A DNA stretch of 64,000 nucleotides from Vicia villosa (Eukaryota > Streptophyta > Magnoliopsida > Fabales > Fabaceae): the NCBI RefSeq assembly GCF_029867415.1, contig NC_081182.1, positions 17,234,497 through 17,298,496 of the forward strand, given 5' to 3'. The notes beneath the pieces were generated by a model. The model ran no database searches, was not told the origin of the DNA, and was given only the letters and a program-made list of their open reading frames with translations. A program made the position numbers and the translations under genes. This document shows positions 22,882 through 33,826 of the stretch, in pieces (positions within the stretch are counted from its first letter, which is position 1; each line of letters starts with the position of its first letter).

Positions 22882-24340
22882 TGTTAATAGAAATATTAGA
22901 TATTATAAGAAAAATGCTGTATAATTGCGGTTAGTTAGAAATAATAGATAATAGAAGTGTAAGATGAATATGTAATAGTATGTAATAATGACATTGTCAA
23001 GTCACTCAGTTTGCTTTTTGTATAATCACATCAATACTTTATTTTTAAGATCTTCTTTTCATTCTCACCCAAGAAAGATATATTCCCTTTTCCCCATACT
23101 ATATTTTGATTAAAATGTAATACTATAACATTTTAATTTTATTTTGAATTATAATTATAAAAGTCTAATACCTCTCAATATTATTATGTTATTAAAAATA
23201 TTGCATCTTAAATTAAAAATAATATTAAGTTATTTTTTCTGTTATAAAATTCAATTGGTGTAATAAATACAATTAAGTTAACTTTTAAAAATTAAATATT
23301 ATTTTAAATGTAAATTAAGAATCATTTAAAATGATTAAAATAGACTTTCTCTTTATAATAAAAATAATTTTTTTATTGTTTTTTCTTAATATACAAATTA
23401 TATGAAACAGGAAAATTAAGCCATTGATATAGAATTGAATAATAATGAAAACAAACTTAATTGTAAATTAAAAATATGCGGGAAAAATCATACTATTTAA
23501 TTTAAATATTTTTATGTCACATTGATAAATTAATACATGTAAAGAGAAATAATACTATTGTCATAATGTTGATAACAAATAGGAGTATAATATATTCTGA
23601 TAATTATTTTGTATCTATATTCCTTATCAATATCATTGTATAGGTGCACAACATAAATTTTTATGCATTTAATGGAAGCAATTTTACATATTTAAATCCA
23701 TTACAAAATCAAATGATACTTAATGACCATTATTACAAAATTAAACACTAACTAATAATCACTATTATTATATTATGTTCTCTATTTCTTATTTTATATA
23801 CAAATCTCTTTTTTATATTTTATTTTATAGTATTTATTTATGATAGTGAGAAACACATCATTCATCATTCAATAATAGTTATTTCAAATTGATAGTATTT
23901 CTAAATCTAAATTAATACAATTATTGATAATTTTTTAATATATAGAATAATCTTCATAATGTTAACAATTTTTGTTCTAGATATGATTGTAAATATATGA
24001 AAGTAAAAATGTTAAATATTTATATATGATGGTTGAATTTGATAATTTTTTCAAAATTAAAATAGTTAATACAAATTTTCTTAACAAAGACTCTTAACTT
24101 AACAAATCAATCATATGAGAAAAATCATATACAATTGTACATAATTAATAAATAAAAATATGTTTCAGATTTGTAATAAATAATAAGAATATAAAATTGT
24201 AATATCCTAAACTAAATATATTTAAAATTAATGTATCAATCCAAACACAGAATAAATTTTGTTGTTTTTATAATTATTTATATTACTAAATTTTTTAGTA
24301 TTTATTTTTGGATATATTAACATAGTCTTATTGATCTAAA
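22882..24340. other. AT-rich intergenic stretch, no gene
   Basis: Very AT-rich. No coding frame or element termini recognised; probably internal Helitron or older decayed DNA. Confidence 0.5.
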
Positions 24341-24569
24341 TATTTTTACGGGTACTAGACATTTTTCTTAACATTTGATTATTATTTTTCACGGGTACCA
24401 TACATTTTCCTATACATTCAATTATTATTTTTTTACGGGTACCAGATTTTTTTCTATACATTTAAAATTTTTTTTACGAATACCAGACATTTTCTATTAA
24501 AAAATATACATTTAAAACAAATGCGCGTCCCATACCAGAACCCGTGTGAACGCACGGGTTTGTTACTAG
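24341..24569 (+). mobile_element. Helitron 3' terminus, copy 2, with subterminal ACGGGTACC repeats
   Basis: The stem at 24541-24558 (CCCGTGTGAACGCACGGG, one mismatch) is followed by CTAG at 24566-24569. The preceding 45 bp match the terminus at 19336 almost base for base. The subterminal part has three or four copies of a unit with TTTTTCACGGGTACCA and ATACATTC, and a relative of this unit lies at 19240. The next base is G rather than the usual T. Non-autonomous. Confidence 0.7.
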
Positions 24570-24989
24570 GTTGTATTTTATAAGGGGTGGTTGTGGATGT
24601 ATTATGTGTAATATGACGACATCTGTTGTTTTTTCTTCAGTTTTTGAAGTTTAACATTATTGTGTGATTGTGTTGTAATCACAAATTCCATTATACAGTT
24701 TGTGTAAGAGAAAATTGATGGAGAAATAGTTATTGACATTTGCAATATTCAAGTCAATGAATGACATTTTTTTTTGACCGAAAGTCAATGACATCTAAAT
24801 ACAATCATAATTGCACAAAATATTGGTTACTACAAGAGTATTATTATTAACATTGATTGATTCAAGGTGTATTGCAAGATTATGGGAGTAAAACTTATTA
24901 CGAAGATGGAAGTTGCACCATACATATAATCAATCTTAAAAATATTTATCAAAAAAGTTAAATATTAATTAATACAGTAGGTTAAGGTC

Positions 24990-25475
24990 ACGTGAAAAAA
25001 AAAATAATCCTAGCATGGATCAGCATTCATGTAGAGATAAAGACATATTTTAAAGTTAATATTACGAGGGATTTCAGTGACTTATTATCTATTTCAATGT
25101 GTAGTAAGGATATTTTGCATTTCTTAAAAAAGAGAAATAGAAATATCCATTACTATAATTTTGGTGTAAATAAAAAAATATATTTTCATACATTTTTAAA
25201 AATATAACATATTAATTACAAATCTATACACAAAAATTATAATAATGGATATCTCCATTTCTTTTGAGAAATGGAAAGAATCCTTCCTCATTGGTTGATT
25301 TGGTGTATAGTAAAAATAAGTGTTATTCAAAGATAAAATTAAGGATATAATTAGAGCACTTAATTAATCTCATCTTGTATATGCCGGATTAAGTATTTCT
25401 AATATTCATTCCAATTAATAAATATTTTTTGCTTATAAAAAAATAACTATCGGATAATATTAATTACTTCTTCCG
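24990..25475. repeat. Segmental duplication copy B, left part
   Basis: Collinear with 4000-4450 (see copy A). Shared blocks are the AGAGATAAAGACAT block, CTTATTATCTATTTCA, AAGTGTTATTCAA, TATTTCTAATATTCATT and CGGATAATATTAATTA. Interrupted at 25663 by the inverted-repeat element and continued near 29900. The frame at 24992-25207 lies in it and has no sign of being a gene. Confidence 0.6.
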
Positions 25476-26341
25476 TCCTATAATAATGAGTAATTCATTT
25501 GAAATAAAATGATGTCTCAAAATGAATGACTCGTTTCAGTTTTCAATACCCTTTTACAATTTTATCTTATAATTAATAAAAAAATTCATCATTCTCAATA
25601 CATAATAAGGGTAGGGGTACTATAGTAAATATACTATTCTCTTTATTATTTTTGAAAAATTCTTTGCTCACCTCCCAACCTTCTAGGTCACCTCTGGTGA
25701 AAAACCACATATACCCCTGACTTCAGAAATGCATTTCCGAAATGCAAGAAAAAGGTGTTTTCGGAGATGCATCTCCGAAAGCGCTTTTTTTTTAATTTGA
25801 CTTATTTCGGAAATGCATTTCCGAAAACACCATTTCGGAAGTTCATTTCCGAAATATTGCGCGTTTTGTAGATTAAGCAAAACAGTCTCCTCCCCCATTC
25901 ATTTACCCTAATTCAACATCAAACACAACCCCAGAGAAAATTTGTGCAAACACTTCCAAGGCTACATCAAAGGCTCCAATAAGCTTCCTATACTACATTC
26001 AAAAGCCCTCCAATCTCTTCAATCGGTAAGCATTTCGATTTTAAGATCTATGATTAAAATTCATATTAGGGTGTTTACAAATAGCAAAAAATGTATTAGG
26101 TTAGGTTTGTACTAATATTTAGGTTGTTTAGAATGTGTAAACATAGTTTTGAAGTTTGTTTTTGGGGTCTGCCATGGAAGTTGCAGAAAACTTCCTCGCA
26201 GGGGTGTTTCGGAAGTTCATTTCCGAAAACACCTCCATTCCCAGTTTCGGAAATGAACTTCTGAATTGTATCAGAAGTGCAATTTTTTTTAGTTTTTCCT
26301 ATTGTCTCGCATATTAATCGATTTCAATTGTTTTCAGGAAC

Positions 26342-29127
26342 ATGTCAGGCAACCAAGCACGCATCAGACAGGGTAGAGAGACCCAGACTGCATCGGCTAG
26401 ACGCGAGCGGGCGGCGGCGCAACTGGCGTCGACACAGGGACGGGGGCAGGGTCGGGGACGATGTGTGCGAGTTCCCGTGGAGATGGACGAGGGTACCTCT
26501 ACATCTGGATCGAGGAGTCGGATGGCTCGGGTATCTTCTTCCCGCCAGCGAGAGGAGGAGGAGGAGGAGGCAGTGCCATACCACGAGGCGGAGGAGGTAC
26601 CAGATGTTGACCCTCCACTCGGGGAGGAGGATGAGCAGGAGGACGGCTACCCGGGAGGGCCCAGTGACACTTCCGTGCTGCTTACCTACCACGAGCACGT
26701 CGCTCGACGTATCTGGGAGGGAAAGGTATTTTTTATAATTTGCCCGACTACATTATTTAACCGTTTATAATTTAGACGTTTATTCAATATTTTCTTAGCG
26801 GTCTATTTAACATACTTTTTTATTTGTTTTTTTTGTAACAGGAGAGAGAGCCGTTGAAAATGGTGAACCACGCCCGGAAGGTTTTCAGTCTGTTTAAACC
26901 GACTGCTGAGTGGTTTAACGACGCTGTGAGAGCTTCAGGGCTTAGTGGGCTCTGCATGACGGGGTATTCCACCATCAGCCACGGCATGCAGGGGGCCTTT
27001 GTGGAGCGGTGGCACAAGGAGACGTCTTCTTTCCACTTGCCGGTTGGGGAGATGACGATCACCTTGCATGATGTGCAGTGTCTTATCCACCTGCCGATTA
27101 GGGGGCACTATTGACCCACTCCCGGATCCAGAGGATCGAAGCCAGTGAGTGGATGGCGCTCTATTTGGGTATGAAGCCCGAAGTTGCTGACTACGAGTGC
27201 ATCACGACATCTGGGCCTCATATCCGGTTCACCACACTGAGCCGCTATATATTTCGAGCACCACCTGGACGCAGCGGTCGATGCCGAGCAGGCGGGTGAC
27301 GAGCTATTTACACAGTATCACCGTGGCTGCGCTCTCCGGTGTTGGTACATGCATGTGGTAGGCGCTGCAGTCTTTGTGGACAAGAGTGCAAGGTACGTTC
27401 CAACAGTTCCTGGATCATGAAAGCTATATTTGAGAGAAGAAGTGATGTCCATGAGTACCAGCAAACCTGGCAGATGATGCAGACCATAGGTAAATTCTCC
27501 ATGAAAAGAATGTATGAGAGTTTGGTCCCTGTTGTTCCTACTGTGAGCTGGAGTAGCCTTATTCAGCACAATCAAGCGAGGCCTAGAGCTGTAGTGTGCT
27601 TATGGTTGGCTTGTCAGGATCGCTTGGCCACCAAAGTTAGACTCAAAAGAATCGGGATTCTGCAAAGTGAGTTTTGTAGTTTTTGCAATGAGGCCCCTGA
27701 AGATTTTAATCACCTCTTAATTGATTGTAGAATCTGTTCTGTTGTTTGGAAGAATGTGCTTCAATGGCTTCAAGTGAGGCATACACCTTGTAACTGGCTG
27801 GAAGAAATCACATGGTTAACTAGTAATACTCGTGGGAAGGGTTTTATGCAGAACATGCTTAAGCTCTCTATTGCTGAAACTGTATATGGTTTGTGGATAT
27901 ACAGAAATACCAATATATTTGATAGGGAAAATGTTGATAATACTGATAGTGTTGCTAGGAAAATAGTTGATATGATAGTTCAAAGAGGGTGGATGAAACC
28001 CAAACATAGGAACAAACTTGCTTTGCTCATGTTATAGTTTGTTTTAGGAGGGGCAGGATCTTCTTGATCGCCTAGTTGTAATTGTTTTTGAAATATATTA
28101 TATACTCTTTTATTTCAAAAAAAAAATAAAGAGTGCAAGGTACGTCGACGTGACCTACCTCCGCTACTTCATGGACCTGACTACCGTTCACCAGTGGAAC
28201 TGGGGGGCAGTTACTCTGGCATACCTATACTAGAAGCTGAATGAGGCCTCCAACTGGAGGACGAGGCAGTTGACCGGATCCTGCACACTACTTACGGTAC
28301 GTTTCATTTTAATTGTTTCGTATTTATTTATGTTTCGTATTTATTTTTAATACATTATCGTGTTTGTGTTTCAGAGCTGGATCATCTCTTACTTCTCCCG
28401 CATCCACGGCTTCCACATTGATCCTGAGTACGTTGACGCCATGCCCAGGGCCGCCAGATACTTTCTCCAGAGGGGGAACAATGCGGTGGGACCATACCGT
28501 GGGTACCTGGACCGCACGATGCACGATGACGTCACTTGGAGGCCATTCAGCGACTACACTCAGATTGTCCCCTTTGACGGCATATCTTTATATTCTGGCT
28601 GGTTGGCATGCGGGACCAGCACCATGGTCCGGTATCTCCCTGAGCGGTGCATGAGGCAGTTCGGATTTGTGCAGATGATACCCAGGTCACCTTTTGAGGC
28701 TGCTCCCGACACAGTGACCCGAGTGCAGCTCACTGCCATATTTGAGGATTGGGAGCATCATGTGGTACCGGAGGAGTATCGTCGCATTCGGGTCACCCAA
28801 GACTGGCACAGTGTGGAGGGATACGCCACATGGTTCTATCGGGTGTCACATCCTCTGCTAACACCCGACGCTCCCGGCGCTCCTAGGCCAGCACACGAGG
28901 AGATCCTGGAGAACCAGCAGGCCGAGGATGACCACGCCATTGATCTCCTGCCGATCTGCCAGCGGATAGAGATGCTTGGGCGGGACGCGTTGGATCGAGG
29001 TGTCGTTCATCAGGGCGGTCCAGAGGCAGTCTCCGTGATGGAGATGATCGTCACTAATGCGGGCCGTGCGGCGACATACAGGCGACAGAGGAGGTCCCAG
29101 GGAGAGAGAGTTAGGCATATCCAGTAG
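26342..29127 (+). pseudogene. Plant mobile domain (PMD, MAIN-like) protein gene, broken by frameshifts, a stop and a LINE
   Basis: Three exons can be placed. Exon 1 is 26342-26726, starting MSGNQARIRQGRE, basic and Arg/Gly-rich and then acidic. Exon 2 starts at 26842 after a TTTGTAACAG acceptor. Exon 3 is 28375-29127, after a GTGTTTCAG acceptor. Exon 2 carries the PMD signature (EWFNDAVRASGL, FHLPVGEMTITLHDVQCLIH) and exon 3 the rest (FERIHGF-type SRIHGFHIDPEYVDAMPRAA, MRQFGFVQMIP, WFYRVSHP). PMD proteins occur as transposon passengers and as the domesticated MAIN/MAIL1 silencing and development factors. Lesions: a frameshift near 27105 (HY* where family members run on), another near 27255, a 730-bp LINE at 27399, and an in-frame stop near 28231. 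Exon 3 alone stays open for 250 codons. GC content is well above the surrounding DNA. Confidence 0.8.
27382..28145 (+). mobile_element. 5'-truncated LINE insertion with 17-bp target-site duplication
   Basis: The insert is 27399-28128 (730 bp), flanked by AAGAGTGCAAGGTACGT at 27382-27398 and 28129-28145. It ends in a run of A before ATAA. Its frame (open from before the junction to 28037) encodes the C-terminal end of a LINE ORF2. The zinc-binding region reads WLACQDRLATKVRLKRIGI, then CSFCNEAPEDFNHLLIDC, then YGLWIYRNTNIFDRE. Typical target-primed insertion of a truncated copy. It is intact in the part present, so it is young relative to the PMD gene frameshifts around it. Confidence 0.92.
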
Positions 29128-29541
29128 TGGTCGGGTTTATTTTTTTTGTTTTCGGATTGTATCTTTCGCACACTATTATTATTTGGATTTGGATCGGCTT
29201 GTATATATTACTATTTTTATCATATTAGTATTTTCTGTTTATATGTCGCTTATTTTATTTGTCGTCTTCCTTTAATTAAAAATACGATACTGTTTCCAAA
29301 AACATAAAAAAAAACATAGTTTCTGCATAATTCGGAAGTTCATTTCCGAAACCCCCCAAAATCTGAAAAAAGGTGTTTTCGGAAGTGCATCTCCGAAAAC
29401 ACCCCCCATGAGGTGTTTTCGGAGATGCACTTCCGAAGTCTGAATTTTTTTTTAAAAAGAAAATACTTCGGAAATGCATTTCCGAAGCAGGGGTAAAGTG
29501 GGGTTTTCGCTGGGGGTGACCTCCATAGGGAGGTGGGTAAA

Positions 29542-29950
29542 TTTTTTTTCTTATATTTATTCATTTTGTGTGAAATAGTGGCCTGAATCACTCACCGTGG
29601 GATGAAGGAAATAATATAATCTTATATACTATATATGTTCTAAATTATAAGATATTTTAAACGCGAAATTAAAAAAATATAAAAAATAATAAATAATAAA
29701 TGATAAAAGGTATATTAAAAAAAACTATATTAAGATTTTAATGTAAAATGACTTACTCCCTTCATTTTTTTTTAAGTGTCACTTTTTGATTTATCATAAT
29801 ACATAATTAAGGGTAATGTTGATAAAAATACAGTTAATAAAAAACAAAAAATTATAAAAAAAAAAATGACGTTTAAAAAGGAACCAAGGGAGTATAATTT
29901 AGGACAACTTTTTTTTCCAAAATATATCTGGTAATTTGAGACGGAGGAAA
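29542..29950. other. AT-rich stretch with Stowaway-like edge motifs
   Basis: Motifs resembling ACTCCCTCCGTCTCAAATTA in degraded form (near 29755 in one orientation, 29930 in the other) suggest nested Tc1/mariner-type MITE remnants. No clean termini. No gene. Confidence 0.35.
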
Positions 29951-30240
29951 TATATTGGAATGAGTAGTTGCCCGTGATTCTCGTGTTTTAATGTCAACAT
30001 GTGGTCCTGTTCATATATGGACCATTAGAATTCATGTTTCCTTAATTTGCATGGTTCATGTAATATCATGTCCCACCTCATGTTGACGTTGCTTGCCTAC
30101 CCGTTTGAGGCGTGTTCAATTTTATGGTTGACTTTAGCCTGTGCAAGTGCTACTGATCCACCACCATCAAGTGGATATAAGTTTTTTCAACATTTATGTG
30201 ATGGAATTTTAGTGTTGTTCAACAAAAGAGAAGAAGAAAT
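29951..30240. repeat. Segmental duplication copy B, right part
   Basis: Collinear with 5010-5400. Shared blocks include TGATTCTCGTGTTTTAAT, GTGGTCCTGTTCAT, GACCAT(C/T)AGAATTCA, GTTGCTTGCCTACCCGT, GCGTGTTCAATTTTATGG, CAAGTGGAT and TTTATGTGATGGAATTTTA. No coding potential of its own. Confidence 0.75.
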
Positions 30241-30249
30241 ATGAGGTTA

Positions 30250-30402
30250 AAGGTAGTGTAAGTTTTACACTGTCATCCAATAGAAACAAATCGTTTTGCC
30301 ATGTCATATAAGTTTTTTTAAACTTACAGTCTGACTTGTCCTGATTCATGGTTGTGATTGGTTGACAGTGTAAAACTTTTTTACACTGTCAGTGCATCAC
30401 CC
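30250..30402. mobile_element. Foldback MITE, about 150 bp
   Basis: GTGTAAGTTTTACACTGTCA followed by TCCAAT at 30255 is mirrored at the other end by ATTGGTTGACAGTGTAAAAC followed by TTTTTTACACTGTCAGTGCA. The arms also contain smaller palindromes (AAGTTTTACACT). No exact target-site duplication identified. Confidence 0.65.
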
Positions 30403-30754
30403 ATTTTCTCAAGAAATATTTTGCTGGGTTGTGTTTTTGAAATAAATAAAACATTGAGTTTGGTTATCACATTATTAGAAATATTCAAATTTCTTGAATA
30501 TCTACAAGAACACTTGCGGATTTTTCTGCAATAGTATTAAATAAAAAATAAATTCTCCTATGAAATATGGTTTTGTAAAACATTTGGCATAGATATCTAT
30601 GAATTTTGCTGTGAAAATTATATTTTTGAACAAAAATCCAATCTACATCCGCACGTAATTATATTTTTGAATTATATATTTTGAAACATTTCTACGGATT
30701 CTAGTGCAGATTTCTTCTTGTATTATGTTTTTTTAGCTGTGTAATTAGCGCAAA

Positions 30755-30905
30755 AGTTTGGTACAAGTTGGTTGTTTGGCTTGGTTTGGAGGATGTGAGG
30801 TTCCTTCACAGTCTCAAGTCTAAGTTCTCTAATCTGTGGTGGATTACAGTGTGCTGGACCATTTGGTTTTGTAGAAATAACATCCTCTTATTGCAATATA
30901 TTATA
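30755..30905 (+). pseudogene. LINE ORF2 C-terminal scrap
   Basis: A readable stretch WLGLEDVRFLHSLKSKFSN then WWITVCWTIWFCRNNILLL is the segment after the zinc-binding region in plant LINE ORF2 proteins. Only about 50 codons survive; the adjoining MITE begins at 30906. Confidence 0.6.
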
Positions 30906-31347
30906 GGTCTGATTGATAAGATAGATTTTTGAATTTATAATTTATAGTTTATAAGCTCAAATAATAATTTAGATCTGTTTGGTAATGTTTTTTCTTCACG
31001 AGCTTATAGTTTATTTTGTTAGTTTATAGTTTATAGTTTATTTTAAATAGCGTTTTAACTTATAACTTATAGCTTATCATTTTTTTTTCTCTTTTTATTC
31101 TTATTATTTTAACAAAAATTCAATTTTATCCTTTTTAATTTATTATAATTTAAAATGAAATTATTATGTATTAAATATTTTTTGTGTCGTTTTACATTTA
31201 TAAATTAGTTGAACCGTAAATTTTACCAAACACTTCAATTAGTTTATCAGCTATCAGTCTCAAGCATCAACTATAAACTATAAACTATCAATCATCGGCC
31301 ACAAGATATCAACTATCAGTTAACTTTTTAATCAACCGCTATTTTAT
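30906..31347 (-). mobile_element. PIF/Harbinger-derived MITE, same family as the element at 47925-52472
   Basis: Read in reverse, the unit reproduces both ends of the autonomous Harbinger. The left side here (GGTCTG, TTATAAGCTCA, CTGTTTGGTAATG, AAATAGCGTTTTA) follows the order of that element's right end. The right side here (GTAAATTTTACCAAACACTT, CAATTAGTTTATCAGCTATC, AATCAACCGCTATTTT) follows its left end. The coding interior is absent. The right terminus is degraded, so its boundary is approximate. Confidence 0.75.
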
Positions 31348-32433
31348 AGGACATTTATATTTAATAATCTCTCTATCACCCATTTTATCCGGTGATCAAA
31401 TCTACTTGTACCTTAATTAACAATTCAATGTATACTCAAATAGGTTGACAGAAGAACAGTGCACACCATCTGGTTTTTCGAAAAATTAACAGAAATTACC
31501 TTAGTTTTTTTGTTTTGTTTTATTTTATGAAATTATAAGAATAGAAGCAACTTGCAAATTTGACCAACCAAATGTGGTTATTAAGCTCCTCGAATTTTTT
31601 TATTCATATCAACAAATGAAATTGAACTTGGTTGGGAATCAAACGTTTTATAAATTTTTTAATATTTGAGAAGCTTAGGGTTTCAATTCATATTTTGTCT
31701 ACAGGTTTATTTGAGCAAATATCTGAATTAGGGTCCTTTAAATATGTTAGGTTTCGGGTCTCCACAATATGTGGTTTCTGATTTGAATTCAGATTCATAT
31801 TTCACAAAATGTGGAATTGGTTAATATTTTTGAAAGAGAACACACAAAAATCGATGTATGAAGCAAAAATAGGAATGTCAGTTTGACACATCCTGATATT
31901 AATAAATTTATAGAATAATTAACATAAATTGATTTCTTGCTCTATAAAATTGATTTTTATTTATAAAAACATGTTCTACTTTATCTTAAAGCCTTTTGAT
32001 TTCTGTACCGGTAAGTTAACGAGTTTTTTATTTTGATTTATATTTAATTTTTTGTTTGAGTTTCTATAACTCATGTTCTTGTTGGCGTAAGTTGCTAACG
32101 TTAAAATTATTTTACAAAAATGCCTACAAGACTAACGTGGCAAACATTTTATTTTTTTATTTTAATTAAATTTTACCTAGGCTACCGTTGTTGACGCGGC
32201 AAGCATATATCTTTTTATTTTTATAAAATTCTACGTAAACTGGAAACTATTTTATTATTATCTAATTATAAAAATGTTAAATGATTCAATTTTTAAAAAT
32301 TGGTCCCAAAGAGTGTTGAAATTTGAACCCTAACCCTTTTAGTCATAGCATTAATATCTTTCCGTTAAGCCACTTCAGATTTTTGTTTAATAATTGCATT
32401 GCATATCTATATATTACATAAACATAAACATGA
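31348..32433. other. Intergenic, no gene recognised
   Basis: AT-rich with no convincing frame, terminal repeat or RNA gene. It separates the Harbinger MITE from the 61-bp array. Confidence 0.5.
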
Positions 32434-33826
32434 TATTTTAGTGGATCAGAGTCAACCACATGGGTCGACTGTGCAATGGATGAATTCAGAATCATAGTTT
32501 AGTGGATCAGAGTAAACGACATGGGTCGACTGTGCAATGGATGTACTCGGAATCATATTTTAATGGATCAGATTCTACGACATGGGTCGACTGTGCAATG
32601 GATGTAATCGGAATCATATTTTAGTGGATCAGAGTCCACGACATGGGTCGATGTACTCGAAATCATATTTTGGTGGATCAGAGTCTACGACATGGGTCAA
32701 TTATGCAATGGATGTACTTTGAATCATATTTTAGTGGTTCAAAGTAAACCACATGGGTCGACTGTGCAATGGATGTACTCAGATCAAATTTTAGTGGATT
32801 AGAGTCAACGACATGGGTCGATTGTGCAATGAATGTACTCTGAATCATATTTTAGTGGATTAGAGTCAACTACATGGGTTGATTGTGCAATGGATGTACT
32901 CTAAATCATAATTTAGTGAATCAAAGTCAACCACATGGGTCGACTGTACAATGAATGTACTCTGAATCTTAGTTTAGTGGATAAGAGTCAACGACATGGG
33001 TCGACTGTGTAATGGATGTACTCGGAATCATATTTTAGTGGATCAGAGTTTACGACATGGGTCGACTGTGCAATAGATGTACTCTCAATCATAGTTTAGT
33101 GGATCAGAGTCAACGACATGGGTCGATTGTGCATTGGATATACTCAGAATCATATTTTAGTGGATCAGAGTCAACGACATGGGTCGACTGTGCAATGGAT
33201 GTACTCGGAATCATATAATAGTGGATCAGCTTCTACGACATGGGACGACTGTGCAATGGATGTACTTGGAATCATATTTTAGTGGATTAGAGTCAACGAC
33301 ATGGGTCGACTGTGCAATGGATGTACTCTGAATCAAAATTTAGTGGATCAAAGTCTACGACATGGGTCGATTGCGCAATGGATGTACTCTGAATCATATT
33401 TTAGTGGATCAGAGTCTACGACATGGGTCGACTGTGCAATGGATGTACTCTGAATCATAGTTTAGTTGATTAGAGTCAATGACATGGGTCGATTGTGTAA
33501 TGGATGTACTTGAAATCATATTTTAGTGGATCAGAGTCTACGACATGGGTCTACTGTGCAATTGATGTAATATGAATCATAGTTTAGTGGATCAGAGTCT
33601 ACGACATGAGTCGAGTGTGCAATGGATGTACTCTGAATCATATTTTAATGGATCTGAGTCTACAATATAGGTCGATGTACTTGGAGTCATATTTTAGTGG
33701 ATTAGAGTCAACGACATGGGTCGACTGTGCAATGGATGTACTCTGAATCATATTTTAGTGGTTCAGAGTTAATGACATGGGTCGAATGTGCAATGGATAC
33801 ACTTTGAATAATAATTTAGTGAAGGA
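32434..33826. repeat. 61-bp minisatellite, about 23 copies
   Basis: The period is 61 bp, checked over the first units (starts at 32441, 32502, 32563, 32624). Each unit contains GTGGATCAGAGTC, ACGACATGGGTCGACTGTGC, AATGGATGTACTC and GAATCATATTTTA. A few units are shortened, for example near 32650 and 33670, where TGGGTCGACTGTGCAATGG is partly deleted. Units differ at scattered positions. No coding frame spans the array. Confidence 0.95.

Larger units (their letters stand above)
25663..29541 (+). mobile_element. DNA element with about 75-bp inverted termini carrying a plant-mobile-domain gene
   Basis: The first 78 bp (CACCTCCC, AGGTCACC, GAAAAACCAC, TACCCCTG, then GAAATGCATTTCCGAA) match the reversed last 78 bp with roughly three-quarters identity and one short gap. 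Inside each terminus lie four copies of a 20-bp palindromic motif, and two more precede the internal gene. The element splits segmental copy B. No transposase is seen; the sole gene is a broken PMD gene. No convincing target-site duplication was found. Net length without the LINE inserted in it is about 3.1 kb. Mutator-like affinity is possible from the long termini but unproven. Confidence 0.7.

Noticed and set aside
26277..26738. Arg-rich 153-codon frame overlapping the PMD first exon
   Set aside because: The alternative frame of the same DNA joins the spliced PMD exons; the Arg-rich frame has no continuation.
32434..33826. Regular repeats resembling a CRISPR array
   Set aside because: Units are contiguous 61-mers without unique spacers, in plant nuclear DNA; it is a minisatellite.
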